From an uncultured Succiniclasticum sp. (GTDB taxonomy: Bacteria > Bacillota > Negativicutes > Acidaminococcales > Acidaminococcaceae): DNA of 64,000 bases. Positions 15,919 to 25,100 of this stretch are shown here, one piece after another (the first letter of the stretch is position 1; each line of letters opens with the position of its first letter). Where the stretch lies: contig UQUU01000003.1 of assembly GCA_900544275.1 (NCBI GenBank), positions 203,467-267,466 on the forward strand. Direction: 5' to 3'. Under the pieces are notes generated by a model, which searched no databases, was not told the origin of the DNA, and was given only the letters and a program-made list of their open reading frames with translations. A program made the translations under genes and the position numbers.

Positions 15919-17448
15919 ATGAAAGAATTGTTTGAGAGCATTAACAGTATTTTGGCCTTTGTTGGCCCGCTGTCAGACTTTTTTTGGGATTTCCCGACTA
16001 ACTTTGCCTGGTATAAGGCAATCCCTGTTTTAGGCAATTTTTCTTTGGCTGTGATCGTTTTGTTTGGTTCCGGTATTTATTTCAGTTATCGTCTTGGCTT
16101 TATCCAAATAAGCCACTTTTGGAGCGGTATTCGTCTAATGATAAAACACCGTTCTGCGGAAACAGGTATTTCTCCTCTGGCGGCCTTTTTTCTTTCATCT
16201 GCCATGCGGGTCGGTCCCGGGAATATTTTAGGTGTCACCGGCGCTATTTCCGTAGGTGGTCCGGGGGCTTTATTCTGGATGTGGGTATCGGCATTTTTCG
16301 GCATGGGCATAGCCTATACGGAAGCTACGCTGGCGCAGATCTTTAAAGAAAAGAAAAACGATGAGTTTGTCGGCGGACTGCCTTTTTATGGCCGGCGTCT
16401 TTTAGGGGATAAGGCCTGGATCGGCGTCGTTTTATCCTTGGTGTATATCTTTTATGCCTTGATGTGCTTGCCGGCGCAAGGATTTAATGTGGTGTCTTCG
16501 ATCGGCGCTATGGCAGAGATCGCCACCGGCAGTAAAATTGCTACCACATCGATGCTTTATTGGGTGGTGATGGTTCTCACTATCGGTATTACAGCAGCAA
16601 TTACTTTTGGCGGCATTAAGGAAGTTACTAAAGTGACCGACAAAATGGTACCGGTCATGGCTGTGGTTTATGTGGTCACGGTCCTCGTTCTGATCATTGC
16701 CAATGCAGGCAGTATTCCTTACTTTTTTGGCGCTGTGTTTGGGGGGGCCTTTACGCCGGAGGCCGTTTTCGGCGGTTTGTTTGGTACCGCGTTGGTACAG
16801 GGGGTCAAACGTGGTTTGATGAGCAATGAAGCCGGTCAGGGTACGATTACGATGGCGGCGGCAGCGGCAGACGCCAAGCATCCCTGCGAACAGGGAATCG
16901 TGGCGGCGCTGGGCGTCTTTTTAGATACGCATATCATTTGTACAATGACAGGTTTCGTCGTAGTTATGGCTCATGCCTGGACGACCAACTTTGCCGTTTG
17001 GGATAAAGCCGGGAAATTGCCGAAATTCTTACTGAGTGTGCAGGAGATGACCCCGGGTACCGGTATGAATGCTGTTGTCACCTTCTTGCTTACCCTGTGT
17101 TTTTGCCTTTTTGCTTATACCTGTCTTTTGGGTATGATCGCATATCCGGAAATCGCCGGCAACCGGATCAGTAAAAATGCGGGATTTATTAATGGGATCC
17201 GTATTCTGTGCCTTATAGTTGCTGCTTTTGGCATTCTGGTCAACATTGCAGGCTATGATTTAGGAAACTTATGGGCGTTTTCTGATCTGGCGAATATTAT
17301 TATCGTATATGTCAACGTACCGTTGCTGTATCTTGGGGCCCGTTATGTATTTAAAGCTACCGAACAATATAAGATAGATGAAGAAGCTACATTTAATTCT
17401 GACGTGATTGGTATTTCCTGTGAATACTGGGATAAAAAAAATCATTAA
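15919..17448 (+). CDS. Alanine/glycine:cation symporter (AGCS) family protein
   Basis: 509 residues with about 10-11 membrane helices. Family blocks include RVGPGNILGVTGAISVGGPGALFWMW and RGLMSNEAGQGTITMAAAAA. Imports small neutral amino acids with Na+ (or H+). ATG 15919 follows a strong GAGGAGG; longer in-frame options upstream lack a ribosome site. It is a divergent paralogue of the minus-strand AGCS gene that follows, from which it is separated by a shared terminator. Confidence 0.9.
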   Translation: MKELFESINSILAFVGPLSDFFWDFPTNFAWYKAIPVLGNFSLAVIVLFGSGIYFSYRLGFIQISHFWSGIRLMIKHRSAETGISPLAAFFLSSAMRVGPGNILGVTGAISVGGPGALFWMWVSAFFGMGIAYTEATLAQIFKEKKNDEFVGGLPFYGRRLLGDKAWIGVVLSLVYIFYALMCLPAQGFNVVSSIGAMAEIATGSKIATTSMLYWVVMVLTIGITAAITFGGIKEVTKVTDKMVPVMAVVYVVTVLVLIIANAGSIPYFFGAVFGGAFTPEAVFGGLFGTALVQGVKRGLMSNEAGQGTITMAAAAADAKHPCEQGIVAALGVFLDTHIICTMTGFVVVMAHAWTTNFAVWDKAGKLPKFLLSVQEMTPGTGMNAVVTFLLTLCFCLFAYTCLLGMIAYPEIAGNRISKNAGFINGIRILCLIVAAFGILVNIAGYDLGNLWAFSDLANIIIVYVNVPLLYLGARYVFKATEQYKIDEEATFNSDVIGISCEYWDKKNH

Positions 17449-17470
17449 TTCGTTGTATCTGTTGTATATA

Positions 17471-17518
17471 AAAAGGTCATACAGAGGTGGGAAAATCTCG
17501 CTCTGTATGACCTTTTCT
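17471..17518. terminator. Bidirectional terminator between the two AGCS genes
   Basis: Perfect 16-bp inverted repeat, AAAAGGTCATACAGAG with its complement, 14-nt loop; A and T tracts on both sides. Confidence 0.85.
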
Positions 17519-17590
17519 AATTTTAAGATATTGTTTTCCCCGGCTTTATACGGGGGAATCTAAGAAACTTATACCGAAAGTTGACCGGTC

Positions 17591-19009
17591 TTATTTCTTT
17601 TTCTGCTCTACGCCCCAGGCCTGCACCCCGTCCAGAGAAGGAAGGATGGACGGATTAAAGACAGGGTCCGCACCGGCGTCTTTTTGGGCCTGATAATCAT
17701 CCAACGCTATCTTGGAGAACTTGAAAAGTCGTGCGATGGCATACAAGTTGGTCGTTGCCAGGAAGGCCATGAACAAGTCTGCCAAATCCCATACCAACGG
17801 TAAGGAGGCCACGCTGCCAAACAAAATCATGGCGATGACGAGAATCCGGAAAACATATAGCGCTGTTTTGGAACCGCTCAAAAAAGCCAGGTTGATTTCA
17901 CCGTAATAGTAATTGCCGACCAATGAACTGAACGCAAACATTAAAATCATGAAAGCGATAAAAGATATTGCCCAGCCGCCGACTTCCGCAGATAAAGCTT
18001 TTTGTACCAAAGCGATACCGGTCACTTTTCCTCCGATTTCATATACACCGGAGAGAAGCACTAAAAAGGCGGATGCGGAGCAGATGAGAAGCGTGTCGAC
18101 GTATACGCCGAAGGCCTGGGTCAGTCCCTGTTTTACAGGGTGGCTTACGGCTGCAGTAGCTGCCGCGTTAGGTACGGAACCTTCACCGGCTTCGTTGGAG
18201 AATAAACCGCGTTTGATACCATTCATAATGCTTGCCCCGACACCACCGGCTACAGCAGCCTGGGGCACGAACGCGTTGCTGATAATCAAGCCTATAACAG
18301 AAGGGAGTTTTTCAATATTCATGACCATGACTACCACCGTGATGACCAGGTAGATACCCGCCATGATGGGAACCATTTTTTCCGCTACTTTGGCCACTGT
18401 CTGAGCACCGCCGCAGATTACTAATCCGGCTAAGATGGCAATGACAACGCCAACGACGGCACGATCCCAACCGAAAGCGCTTTCCAGCGAAAGGGTGATC
18501 GTATTGGCCTGCAAAGAGTTATAAACAAGCGCAAAAGTAGTTAATAATAGCAAAGAAAAAAGTTTGGCCAAATTCGGCATATGCAGTGCATTTTGGATGT
18601 AGTAGGCCGGACCGCCGTGGAAAGCGCCACCTTCTTTAGGTATTTTATAGATCTGTGCCAGCGTGCTTTCAACAAAACCGGTGGCAGCGCCGACAATGGC
18701 GACGATCCACATCCAAAAAACAGCCCCCGGACCGCCCAGAACGATGGCAATCGCTACGCCGGCAATATTGCCGACACCTACGCGGCTGGCGGTACTGACA
18801 CAAAACGCCTGAAACGAAGAAATTTCTTTGTCTTTTGGTTTACTGCCTGCGCCTTCGGTCAGAACGCGAAACATTTCACCTGCATAACGAATTTGAATAA
18901 AGCCGGTACGAAACGTAAAATAAAGGCCAAGGCCAATCAGTAAAACGATTAAAACATAGGACCAAAGGACAGAGTTGATTTGATTAATTACGGCACCAAA
19001 AGCATCCAT
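17591..19009 (-). CDS. Alanine/glycine:cation symporter (AGCS) family protein
   Basis: 472 residues. Contains SRVGVGNIAGVAIAIVLGGPGAVFWMW and the RGLFSNEAGEGSVPNAAATA block characteristic of AlsT/DagA-type carriers. Predicted Na+-coupled uptake of alanine or glycine. The ATG at 19009 has GGAAG eight bases upstream and is chosen over an in-frame GTG at 19018. A TATAAT -10 lies on the minus strand at 19052-19057. Confidence 0.93.
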   Translation of the reverse strand: MDAFGAVINQINSVLWSYVLIVLLIGLGLYFTFRTGFIQIRYAGEMFRVLTEGAGSKPKDKEISSFQAFCVSTASRVGVGNIAGVAIAIVLGGPGAVFWMWIVAIVGAATGFVESTLAQIYKIPKEGGAFHGGPAYYIQNALHMPNLAKLFSLLLLTTFALVYNSLQANTITLSLESAFGWDRAVVGVVIAILAGLVICGGAQTVAKVAEKMVPIMAGIYLVITVVVMVMNIEKLPSVIGLIISNAFVPQAAVAGGVGASIMNGIKRGLFSNEAGEGSVPNAAATAAVSHPVKQGLTQAFGVYVDTLLICSASAFLVLLSGVYEIGGKVTGIALVQKALSAEVGGWAISFIAFMILMFAFSSLVGNYYYGEINLAFLSGSKTALYVFRILVIAMILFGSVASLPLVWDLADLFMAFLATTNLYAIARLFKFSKIALDDYQAQKDAGADPVFNPSILPSLDGVQAWGVEQKKK

Positions 19010-19115
19010 GGGCAACACTTCCTTTTTCTAAAATTAAAATATGCTGAAAAAATTATATCATGAATTCGGGGTTAATCAAAGGTAATATGTAAGAAAACAC
19101 TAAAAATGAAACAAA

Positions 19116-19142
19116 AAACCGTTGCCCGAAGGACAACGGTTT
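19116..19142 (-). terminator. Terminator of the pepT-dcuC transcript
   Basis: AAACCGTTG/CAACGGTTT 9-bp stem; on the minus strand it is followed by TTTTTTG. Confidence 0.8.
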
Positions 19143-19248
19143 AAAGATGTAAGGAAATTTTAAGCGTCAGCTGTAAAGAACAATATGGAGTTTAATAATA
19201 TGTAAGGTATTTATTTTTCAATTAGTCGCAACTAGTCGCAACAGTAAA

Positions 19249-20625
19249 TTAGCCGCGATAGTAATAGAAGAAGGTCATGCCTACATTTACCAGCATAGCG
19301 CCGCACATGGGGATAACGGTCCGTTTCACTAAATCAAAAGGCGATACGTTGCCCATGCCGGAAGCCACTACGATAACTGCCGTGATGGGCGAGCAGGTAC
19401 GGGCGATGGAGGCGGCAAAGTGCATCGGTAATAAGAAAAGGACCGGTGCGATCCCGCTGGCCTGCGCAACGGCAGGAGTCAGAGCCGCGAACGCAAAGAA
19501 AGGCGCATTACCTGAACCCATCACGACGGAGGATACGGCGATGATGGATACCATGACCACCATCATCAACATGGGCGAGAAGCCGGCGTTTTGACTGCTT
19601 TTGATTAACGTGTCAATGACGCCCATGCTCATCAGACCCTGGGCAAAGACTTGACCTGCGACGATCAGCGTGACTACGTTGGCCATTTGCATACCCATAC
19701 CGTCGAAGAAAGCCTGTACGCCGGCGCATACCTCTTTTAAGTTGCGGGTCCGGATAAACTCAGCAATCATGCCGATAGCCAGACCGATCATCATGGCATT
19801 GATGATGTTTACTTTAACGGAAGTGATCCATAAGGGGCTGAAAGACAGGATGAGCGCTAACGGTACGATCGGCAAAAGCGCATAAACAGCCGGCGCCTTG
19901 TCTGCCGGATCATCCGACGGGACATTGTCCGACACATCCATGGGTGTTACGATATGACCGTCTCTCTTATCCATGTATTTTTGCGAAAAGTAGAACAAAA
20001 CACCTACCACAAAGAAAGCGACAATGACGATGGGAACCTGGTAATCCGTCCAGTAAATAACTGGATTCAAACCGGCGGTTTCGGCTGAAAGGATGGTGCC
20101 GGTATCACTGGGACTCCAGTCAAAGCAAAGAGTAGACGCCACAGCAGCGGTAGCGGCTATACGGCTCACGCCCAAACCGACCAGGATGGGGAATACGGTT
20201 ACCATCAGCAGCATGGCCAGGCCGGATGCGGAGTTAATGCACAGGCCGATACACAGGCCTAAAATCCAGGAAAACGCTAATACCAGATAAGGCGATTTTA
20301 GTTTTAACAAAGGTTTGATCGTCATGCGGACCAAAGCCCGGGAAGCGCCTATTTTATCCATATATCTGGCAAAGGCGCCCACACACATAATATTCAAACC
20401 CAATTTTGCTGCGCGGGAAGAAAGGGTTTGGCTCATAAACTGAAAGGTGTCAAATAAGATGGCGCCGGTACTGGCCTTGGGCGCTAAAATTTTGCCATAA
20501 CCCAGAACTACGGCTACATACATCAGAATAAAGCCGCCAATTACGAGAACCGGCTGCGGTTTATATTTTTTGTAAATCAGATACGCGACCCACACGGTCA
20601 CAAGGAAAGAGATCGTTAAAGCCAT
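19249..20625 (-). CDS. dcuC: Anaerobic C4-dicarboxylate carrier, DcuC family
   Basis: 458 residues, strongly hydrophobic, about 12 membrane segments, with the DcuC-type central regions (NSASGLAML and CFDWSPSDTGT) and GSGNAPFFAFAALTP near the C-terminus. The family moves succinate, fumarate or other C4-dicarboxylates in anaerobes. In a cell with the succinate-to-propionate operon at 55.6 kb, succinate uptake is an attractive role, though this is inference. Start has AAAGGAG upstream. It is 66 bp downstream of the peptidase gene and probably cotranscribed. Confidence 0.82.
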   Translation of the reverse strand: MALTISFLVTVWVAYLIYKKYKPQPVLVIGGFILMYVAVVLGYGKILAPKASTGAILFDTFQFMSQTLSSRAAKLGLNIMCVGAFARYMDKIGASRALVRMTIKPLLKLKSPYLVLAFSWILGLCIGLCINSASGLAMLLMVTVFPILVGLGVSRIAATAAVASTLCFDWSPSDTGTILSAETAGLNPVIYWTDYQVPIVIVAFFVVGVLFYFSQKYMDKRDGHIVTPMDVSDNVPSDDPADKAPAVYALLPIVPLALILSFSPLWITSVKVNIINAMMIGLAIGMIAEFIRTRNLKEVCAGVQAFFDGMGMQMANVVTLIVAGQVFAQGLMSMGVIDTLIKSSQNAGFSPMLMMVVMVSIIAVSSVVMGSGNAPFFAFAALTPAVAQASGIAPVLFLLPMHFAASIARTCSPITAVIVVASGMGNVSPFDLVKRTVIPMCGAMLVNVGMTFFYYYRG

Positions 20626-20691
20626 AAGGTGGTTTCTCCTTTAGTTTAAATTTTCAATGCTTACAGGTAGGGAAAAGCAATTTTTGTCAGA

Positions 20692-21819
20692 TTATCTTTT
20701 CGCCGCTTCACAGACGATAGCCAATGTCCATTCGCAGGTCATGTATAAATCTTCTTCTAATAAGATTTCGTCTACGGTGTGCACGTTCGTCATACCTGTT
20801 CCCAAAACAGTACAGGGAACGCCATAGCCGTTAAAATGGCTGCTGTCGCTGCCGCCGCCGGTAGCGGTGATATCAACCGGCAGTTGTAACGCTTTTGCGG
20901 TTTTAGCGGCAAGCTCGATGACGGCGCTGTCTTTTGCCAGGCAATAGGGCTTGTAGGAAGATCTTACTTCTACATCTACCGGCACTTCGGCCTTTTCGCC
21001 GCCCTGTTTAAAGATGGTGACAATTTTGTCTGTTAAATTCTCTAATTTTTCCGGATTGCGGCTGCGGCAGTCCATCGCTACTTCTACCAGATCCGGGACG
21101 ATATTGGTTGCGCTACCGCCATGGATGATGCCGATATTACAGGTAGTTTCTTCGTCAACACGACCGGTTGGTATGTCGATCAGTATTTCTGCCGCTTTTT
21201 TTATCGCATTGATGCCTTTTTCCGGAGCAATTCCGCCGTGAGCTGTTTTACCGTGGATCTTTGCAAAAATCTTATTCTGACCGGGGGCGGCATAAATAAT
21301 TTTTCCGGGACGGCCGCTGGAATCCAGGGCAAAGCCCATATCCGCATGGAGTAATGCGGTATCTAAATTTTTAATACCGGCGCAGCCTTGTTCTTCGCTT
21401 ACGGAAAAAATAACCTGGATATCCCCATGGGGCAGATTTTGTTCTTTTAAGCACCGCAGGGTTTCTAAAATCGCCACGATGCCGCCTTTATCATCACCGC
21501 CTAAAATAGTAGTTCCGTCAGACCGGATTACCCCGTTTTCAAGACACGGTTTTATGCCAGCGCAGGGAGTTACACAATCCATGTGAGCGGACAGCAAAAT
21601 TGCGGGGGCCCCGGCTACGGTGCCTTTTAAATCGGCGACCAGGTTTCCGGCGCTGCCGCCCAACAGTTTTGCGGATTCCACGTCTTCCGTTACTGTGCAG
21701 CCTAATTCTTCCAACCGCTTTTTCAGTATGTCGGCGACGACCCTTTCCTGCAATGAAGGACAGGGAATTTGAATTAATTCATAAAATTCATTCAGTACTC
21801 TTTGTTTGTTGATTTTCAA
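20692..21819 (-). CDS. M20 family peptidase, PepT-like (tripeptidase T class)
   Basis: 375 residues. Metal-site motifs of clan MH: SAHMDCV (first His/Asp), GGDDKGG (bridging Asp), SVSEEQGCAG (catalytic Glu), ALDSSG (Asp), and a C-terminal His in TNVHTVDE. A lid/dimerisation insertion is present (HGKTAHGGIAPEKGINAI). Resembles the PepT-like group that removes N-terminal residues from short peptides. The start appears to be TTG at 21819, placed after GGAGGAGG. Confidence 0.87.
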   Translation of the reverse strand: MKINKQRVLNEFYELIQIPCPSLQERVVADILKKRLEELGCTVTEDVESAKLLGGSAGNLVADLKGTVAGAPAILLSAHMDCVTPCAGIKPCLENGVIRSDGTTILGGDDKGGIVAILETLRCLKEQNLPHGDIQVIFSVSEEQGCAGIKNLDTALLHADMGFALDSSGRPGKIIYAAPGQNKIFAKIHGKTAHGGIAPEKGINAIKKAAEILIDIPTGRVDEETTCNIGIIHGGSATNIVPDLVEVAMDCRSRNPEKLENLTDKIVTIFKQGGEKAEVPVDVEVRSSYKPYCLAKDSAVIELAAKTAKALQLPVDITATGGGSDSSHFNGYGVPCTVLGTGMTNVHTVDEILLEEDLYMTCEWTLAIVCEAAKR

Positions 21820-22062
21820 TGACTGATTCCTCCTCCGGTTAAATAAATTCGCTCCTTAAGCCAGACAGCTTTGTCAATAACGCTTTTATTGTAGCATGCA
21901 ACGTGAGGTCAGGACAAATAAAATTATTTGTGTATGACAAAAATATAGTTTGCTTAAAATGTAAGCAAGAAAAATGTAAGAAAAAAAGTAAGTATAAAAC
22001 AAAAAATAAACAAGATGTGTCTGTCTAACGCACATCTTGTTCGAATGTTCCGGATACACGGA
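21820..22062 (-). promoter_or_regulatory. Promoter region of the peptidase-dcuC operon
   Basis: On the minus strand an extended -10 (TGCTACAAT) lies near 21889-21897, with a possible TTGTCC -35 at 18-bp spacing. The remainder is A-rich with short GTAAG repeats and no gene. Confidence 0.4.
22005..22042 (-). terminator. Terminator of the pentapeptide-repeat gene
   Basis: ACAAGATGTG/CACATCTTGT stem; on the minus strand followed by TTTATTTTTTG. Confidence 0.75.
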
Positions 22063-22824
22063 TTAAAAACCGGTATTTCGTTTAAAAGCTGTGCCCCAAA
22101 CAGCATTTTTCAGGGTAGCTCCCTTAAAATCAGCATTTTCTAGCATCGCACCATCAAAATTTGCTTCCGTAAAATCACCGTTGATAAGCCGTGCGCTGCC
22201 TAAACGAGCGCCGTAAAAATCAGTTTTCAGGGCCTTGAGTCCTTCCCCTTTTATTTCATAAAGGTTGGCCCGGGAAAAAAGGCTGCCGGAAACGTCCGCT
22301 TCAAACAACCAGCTGTAAGAAAAATTGGCAAAAGAAAAGTCAGAGTTCTGTAAGCTGGCTTTATCGAATGTTGTTTCCTGAAAATTACATCCGTAAGCAG
22401 AAAGACGATCCAGCTTTGCACCGCGGAAATCCCCGCGAAAAAAATTTCCCCCGGTCAGGTCTGCGCCGGTCAGATCGGAACCGCCGAAAAATGTATAGGG
22501 AGCAGTCACATTTTGCAGGTCTGCTCCCGCCATTTTGGCTTCGGTAAAGACCGCACGCTTTAAGTTGGCATTTTGCAGGTTTGCACCTGTCAAGTTTGTT
22601 TTTTCCAATCGCGCGCCCAGTAAATTAGCATTCTTTAAGTCCGCGCCGGACAGGTCGAGTTCTGTCATATCAAAACCGCTTAAATCCGCGTGGCTCAGAT
22701 CTGCTGCAGGGCAGCCGCGCCCGTTGCGCACTGCGGCCAGATCATTCTCGTTGTAGGCTTGCGTCGAAGTCGGCGTGAGCCAAAGCAGCGAACAGACCAG
22801 CAATAATAGACTAAGTTTCTTCAT
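22063..22824 (-). CDS. Exported pentapeptide-repeat protein
   Basis: 253 residues. A signal peptide (about 1-23, ending TQA-Y) is followed almost to the end by A(D/N)Lxx pentapeptide repeats, predicted to fold as a right-handed quadrilateral beta-helix. Binding partner unknown; cytoplasmic members can mimic DNA, but this one is predicted to be exported. It lies 54 bp after the HAD phosphatase gene on the same strand, probably the same transcript. GAGGAAG precedes the ATG. Confidence 0.88.
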   Translation of the reverse strand: MKKLSLLLLVCSLLWLTPTSTQAYNENDLAAVRNGRGCPAADLSHADLSGFDMTELDLSGADLKNANLLGARLEKTNLTGANLQNANLKRAVFTEAKMAGADLQNVTAPYTFFGGSDLTGADLTGGNFFRGDFRGAKLDRLSAYGCNFQETTFDKASLQNSDFSFANFSYSWLFEADVSGSLFSRANLYEIKGEGLKALKTDFYGARLGSARLINGDFTEANFDGAMLENADFKGATLKNAVWGTAFKRNTGF

Positions 22825-22878
22825 AGCTTCCTCGTTTCGTATTCTTGTTGTTGTCGTTCTTCTTACTTATCCTTGTTC

Positions 22879-23571
22879 TTATGTCTGAATGCATTTCAGA
22901 AAGTCTGCCGGGTCATCCGGCAATTGCGGTAAAATTTTCCAGGGTCTGACGGCGGCAAAATCCTCTTCTTTAAACTCACTGCCCGCTAAGACGACAATGC
23001 AGCGTGCGCCTATCGCAGAAGCACATTTTACGTCGTTTGGCGTATCGCCGATAAAAATAAGCTGATCGGAAGATTGCACTAAACCGTCTACCTGCAGGCG
23101 ATAATACAAAATCCGGGCCACTTCGTCCCGTTCTTCCGCCAGGTCCCCGTAGGAGCTGTGCCGAAAATCAAAATGCGAAACAATACCATAATGGGTAACC
23201 TTATCCCGGGCACCGCCGGTGGTATTTCCTGTCATCAGAAGATTTGTAATGTCAGGAGCATTTTCTTTGATATATTCCAGCGTTTTCGCAACGTTCGGCA
23301 TAAGATATCCCTTATGTGTCTTCAACGTCCGTTTCATTTTCATTTCGTAGGTCAGCATAAGGCCGGCCGCCCAACCGCTTGTACAACGTCCCTTAATTTC
23401 CGTTACAATTTCCTTTATGATGGCAGAATCGGTGCAGCCTGCCAGAGAATGTTTGAACTGGTAAGGCTCTTTCAGATGAAAATATTCCTGAGTAGCTTCC
23501 TGCAGCGCATCGTAGCCCGCCCTGTTTGTTAAAAGCAGGGTACCGTCGATGTCCCAGGCTAAATATAACAT
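22879..23571 (-). CDS. HAD-superfamily phosphatase
   Basis: 230 residues. Motif I is DIDGTLL (residues 7-13), motif II MTGNT with the Thr/Ser position, and motif IV GDTPNDV. A helical cap lies between motif I and II, giving a subfamily I enzyme. Looks like a phosphoglycolate-phosphatase-like small-molecule phosphatase, but the substrate cannot be told. Strong GGAGGAA before the ATG. Confidence 0.83.
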   Translation of the reverse strand: MLYLAWDIDGTLLLTNRAGYDALQEATQEYFHLKEPYQFKHSLAGCTDSAIIKEIVTEIKGRCTSGWAAGLMLTYEMKMKRTLKTHKGYLMPNVAKTLEYIKENAPDITNLLMTGNTTGGARDKVTHYGIVSHFDFRHSSYGDLAEERDEVARILYYRLQVDGLVQSSDQLIFIGDTPNDVKCASAIGARCIVVLAGSEFKEEDFAAVRPWKILPQLPDDPADFLKCIQT

Positions 23572-23963
23572 GTCATCTTCCTCCCGGTTATTGATGATCG
23601 AATTTTAGTCTATTTTAACCTATTTTTACTATAATATGCAAATTATAGGGCAGGCTTATGAGAATAAAGCGGGGCAAAAAAATGATACGGTGAGTATCAG
23701 TTATGGTAATCATCGATATAAGATGGTTATTGATTATGTTAATCCTCAATTATCTTAATCATCAATATACGGGATTATCGATTAAGCAGGGCGAATTCAT
23801 TATTTCAGGGGCAGGTTATTTAAGAAATTCGCTATTTGGGTGATTTAGCTATTTTTAAATTAGCCTTACGGCAAAAAATAAGACGTGCTATAATAATTAT
23901 GTAAGAAATGAAAAAACTACACTCGGCAGCGCATTTCTGTTTTGTAGAAATGGGGGAATCTAT
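23572..23963. other. AT-rich intergenic region with degenerate repeats
   Basis: No gene seen. Between about 23700 and 23790 there are several degenerate copies of TTAATC(A/C)TC(A/G)AT and TTATCGATTA-like words. A promoter for the next gene has TATAAT at 23889-23894. A small hairpin (CATTTCT/AGAAATG, 23930-23951) ends next to its ribosome site. Confidence 0.4.
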
Positions 23964-24368
23964 ATGGAATTTATTAAATTGCATGCCTTGAAAATTTATA
24001 CAGCGGAAGACGTGATGTGTGGGGATGAACCGTTTTATAAAGCGGTTATGCACGAAGCCCGCCGGCTTCAATTAGGAGGCGGAACTTTATTTCGGGCTGA
24101 CGAGGGGTATGGAACCGAGATCCGGGGGACGGAAGGAAGAGCAGTGCCGGTGTTTTTCAGTGGCTCCTATAATTTGCCGGTCTTGATCGAAATCGTGGAC
24201 TCCAAGGAAAAACTGGCGGAATTATTTCCCTTTTTGGAGAAACACGGAAATTGCCATTTCCTGGCAGTAATTTCGCCTTTGATGGCACTTTATACACAAT
24301 ATGTGTCTGAGCATGCTGCACGCATGAAGCGCAGCAAACTGCCCCGCATTCAGGAAGATGAACTATAG
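23964..24368 (+). CDS. DUF190 (PII-like) family protein
   Basis: 134 residues. Matches DUF190 in layout: L-IY--ED---G-EPFYKAV, GG-TLFR---GYG, and LPVLIEIVDSKEKL. DUF190 proteins have a ferredoxin-like PII-like fold and are often beside crcB fluoride exporters; no crcB is seen here. The C-terminus is longer than usual (about 25 residues). Role unknown. Confidence 0.78.
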   Translation: MEFIKLHALKIYTAEDVMCGDEPFYKAVMHEARRLQLGGGTLFRADEGYGTEIRGTEGRAVPVFFSGSYNLPVLIEIVDSKEKLAELFPFLEKHGNCHFLAVISPLMALYTQYVSEHAARMKRSKLPRIQEDEL

Positions 24369-24381
24369 GAAAAATAATTTC

Positions 24382-24411
24382 TTGCGGGTTGGTAGAAAGG
24401 CGTTGTATAAT
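24382..24411 (+). promoter_or_regulatory. Promoter for the 24.5-25.5 kb genes
   Basis: TTGCGG (24382-24387), 18-bp spacer, TATAAT (24406-24411). Confidence 0.6.
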
Positions 24412-24519
24412 ATAGATGTAAAGAACAGGTCTTACAATAAAAACAAGTCGCAAAGAAGGATTAACCGAGGATAGTTATATTTAAGAGTCAAGAGCGCGTT
24501 TCGCAAAGGAGGCACAATT

Positions 24520-25002
24520 ATGGCTGATGAAAAAATTACCGTGATCGACGATAAAGACCGGGAAGAAGAGGCTCTTTCCTTATGCAAATGGGCGGCGGCC
24601 CGTGCCGGAGCTATTGTTGTAATTCCCGGTCTGGGCACGCTTTCTACGGTGGCCAATGATATTTATATGATCATGAAGATCGGTGATGTGTACGAAGAAA
24701 AGATCACAGAAAAAGCTGCGGTAAGCCTTTTAGGTTCTATGGGAGCCGTTTTTGCCGGGGGCAAACTGGCAACCCTGATTCCCTTTGCCCCGTTGCAGAT
24801 CCCTCTGGCAGTGGGGATGACCTATGGCCTGGGCCGCGTGGTGATGGAATGGCTTAAAGCGGGCAAGCCGAGTGATATGAGCGCTTTTAAGAAGGTGTAC
24901 GATGATGCGGTAAAGTACGCTAAAGATAATATTGATATTTTTGAAAATGACCCGGACAAGGAAAAACCGCTGGGCGATGAAAAGAAAAAGTTTGACGTTT
25001 GA
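24520..25002 (+). CDS. Protein of unknown function with a hydrophobic core, DUF697-like
   Basis: 160 residues. A polar N-terminus is followed by two hydrophobic helical stretches: one with IPGLGTLSTVANDIYMIMKIG (about 35-58) and one with LIPFAPLQIPLAVGMTYGLG (about 88-110). The end is charged and Lys/Asp rich. The pattern of a proline-broken helical hairpin with small residues resembles DUF697/YcjF-type membrane-associated domains, but this is weak. AAAGGAGGC precedes the ATG. Confidence 0.55.
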   Translation: MADEKITVIDDKDREEEALSLCKWAAARAGAIVVIPGLGTLSTVANDIYMIMKIGDVYEEKITEKAAVSLLGSMGAVFAGGKLATLIPFAPLQIPLAVGMTYGLGRVVMEWLKAGKPSDMSAFKKVYDDAVKYAKDNIDIFENDPDKEKPLGDEKKKFDV

Positions 25003-25100
25003 AACTGTCTTGCCGGCTGGCATAGAAACTTTATTATTGCGGCAGGGGCACACCATTTGAGAACGGAAAAGTGTACTAAAACAAGTTGGGGGATTTCACA

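Noticed and set aside
17471..17518. Transposon end or insertion-sequence inverted repeat
   Set aside because: No transposase or target duplication is near; T/A flanks and placement between convergent genes fit a bidirectional terminator.
22063..22824. Quinolone-resistance (Qnr-like) protein
   Set aside because: Pentapeptide repeats alone do not show this; the signal peptide argues for an exported protein that would not meet gyrase.
23895..23963. Fluoride riboswitch upstream of DUF190
   Set aside because: DUF190 often accompanies crcB under a fluoride switch, but the conserved pseudoknot sequences are absent and no crcB is present.
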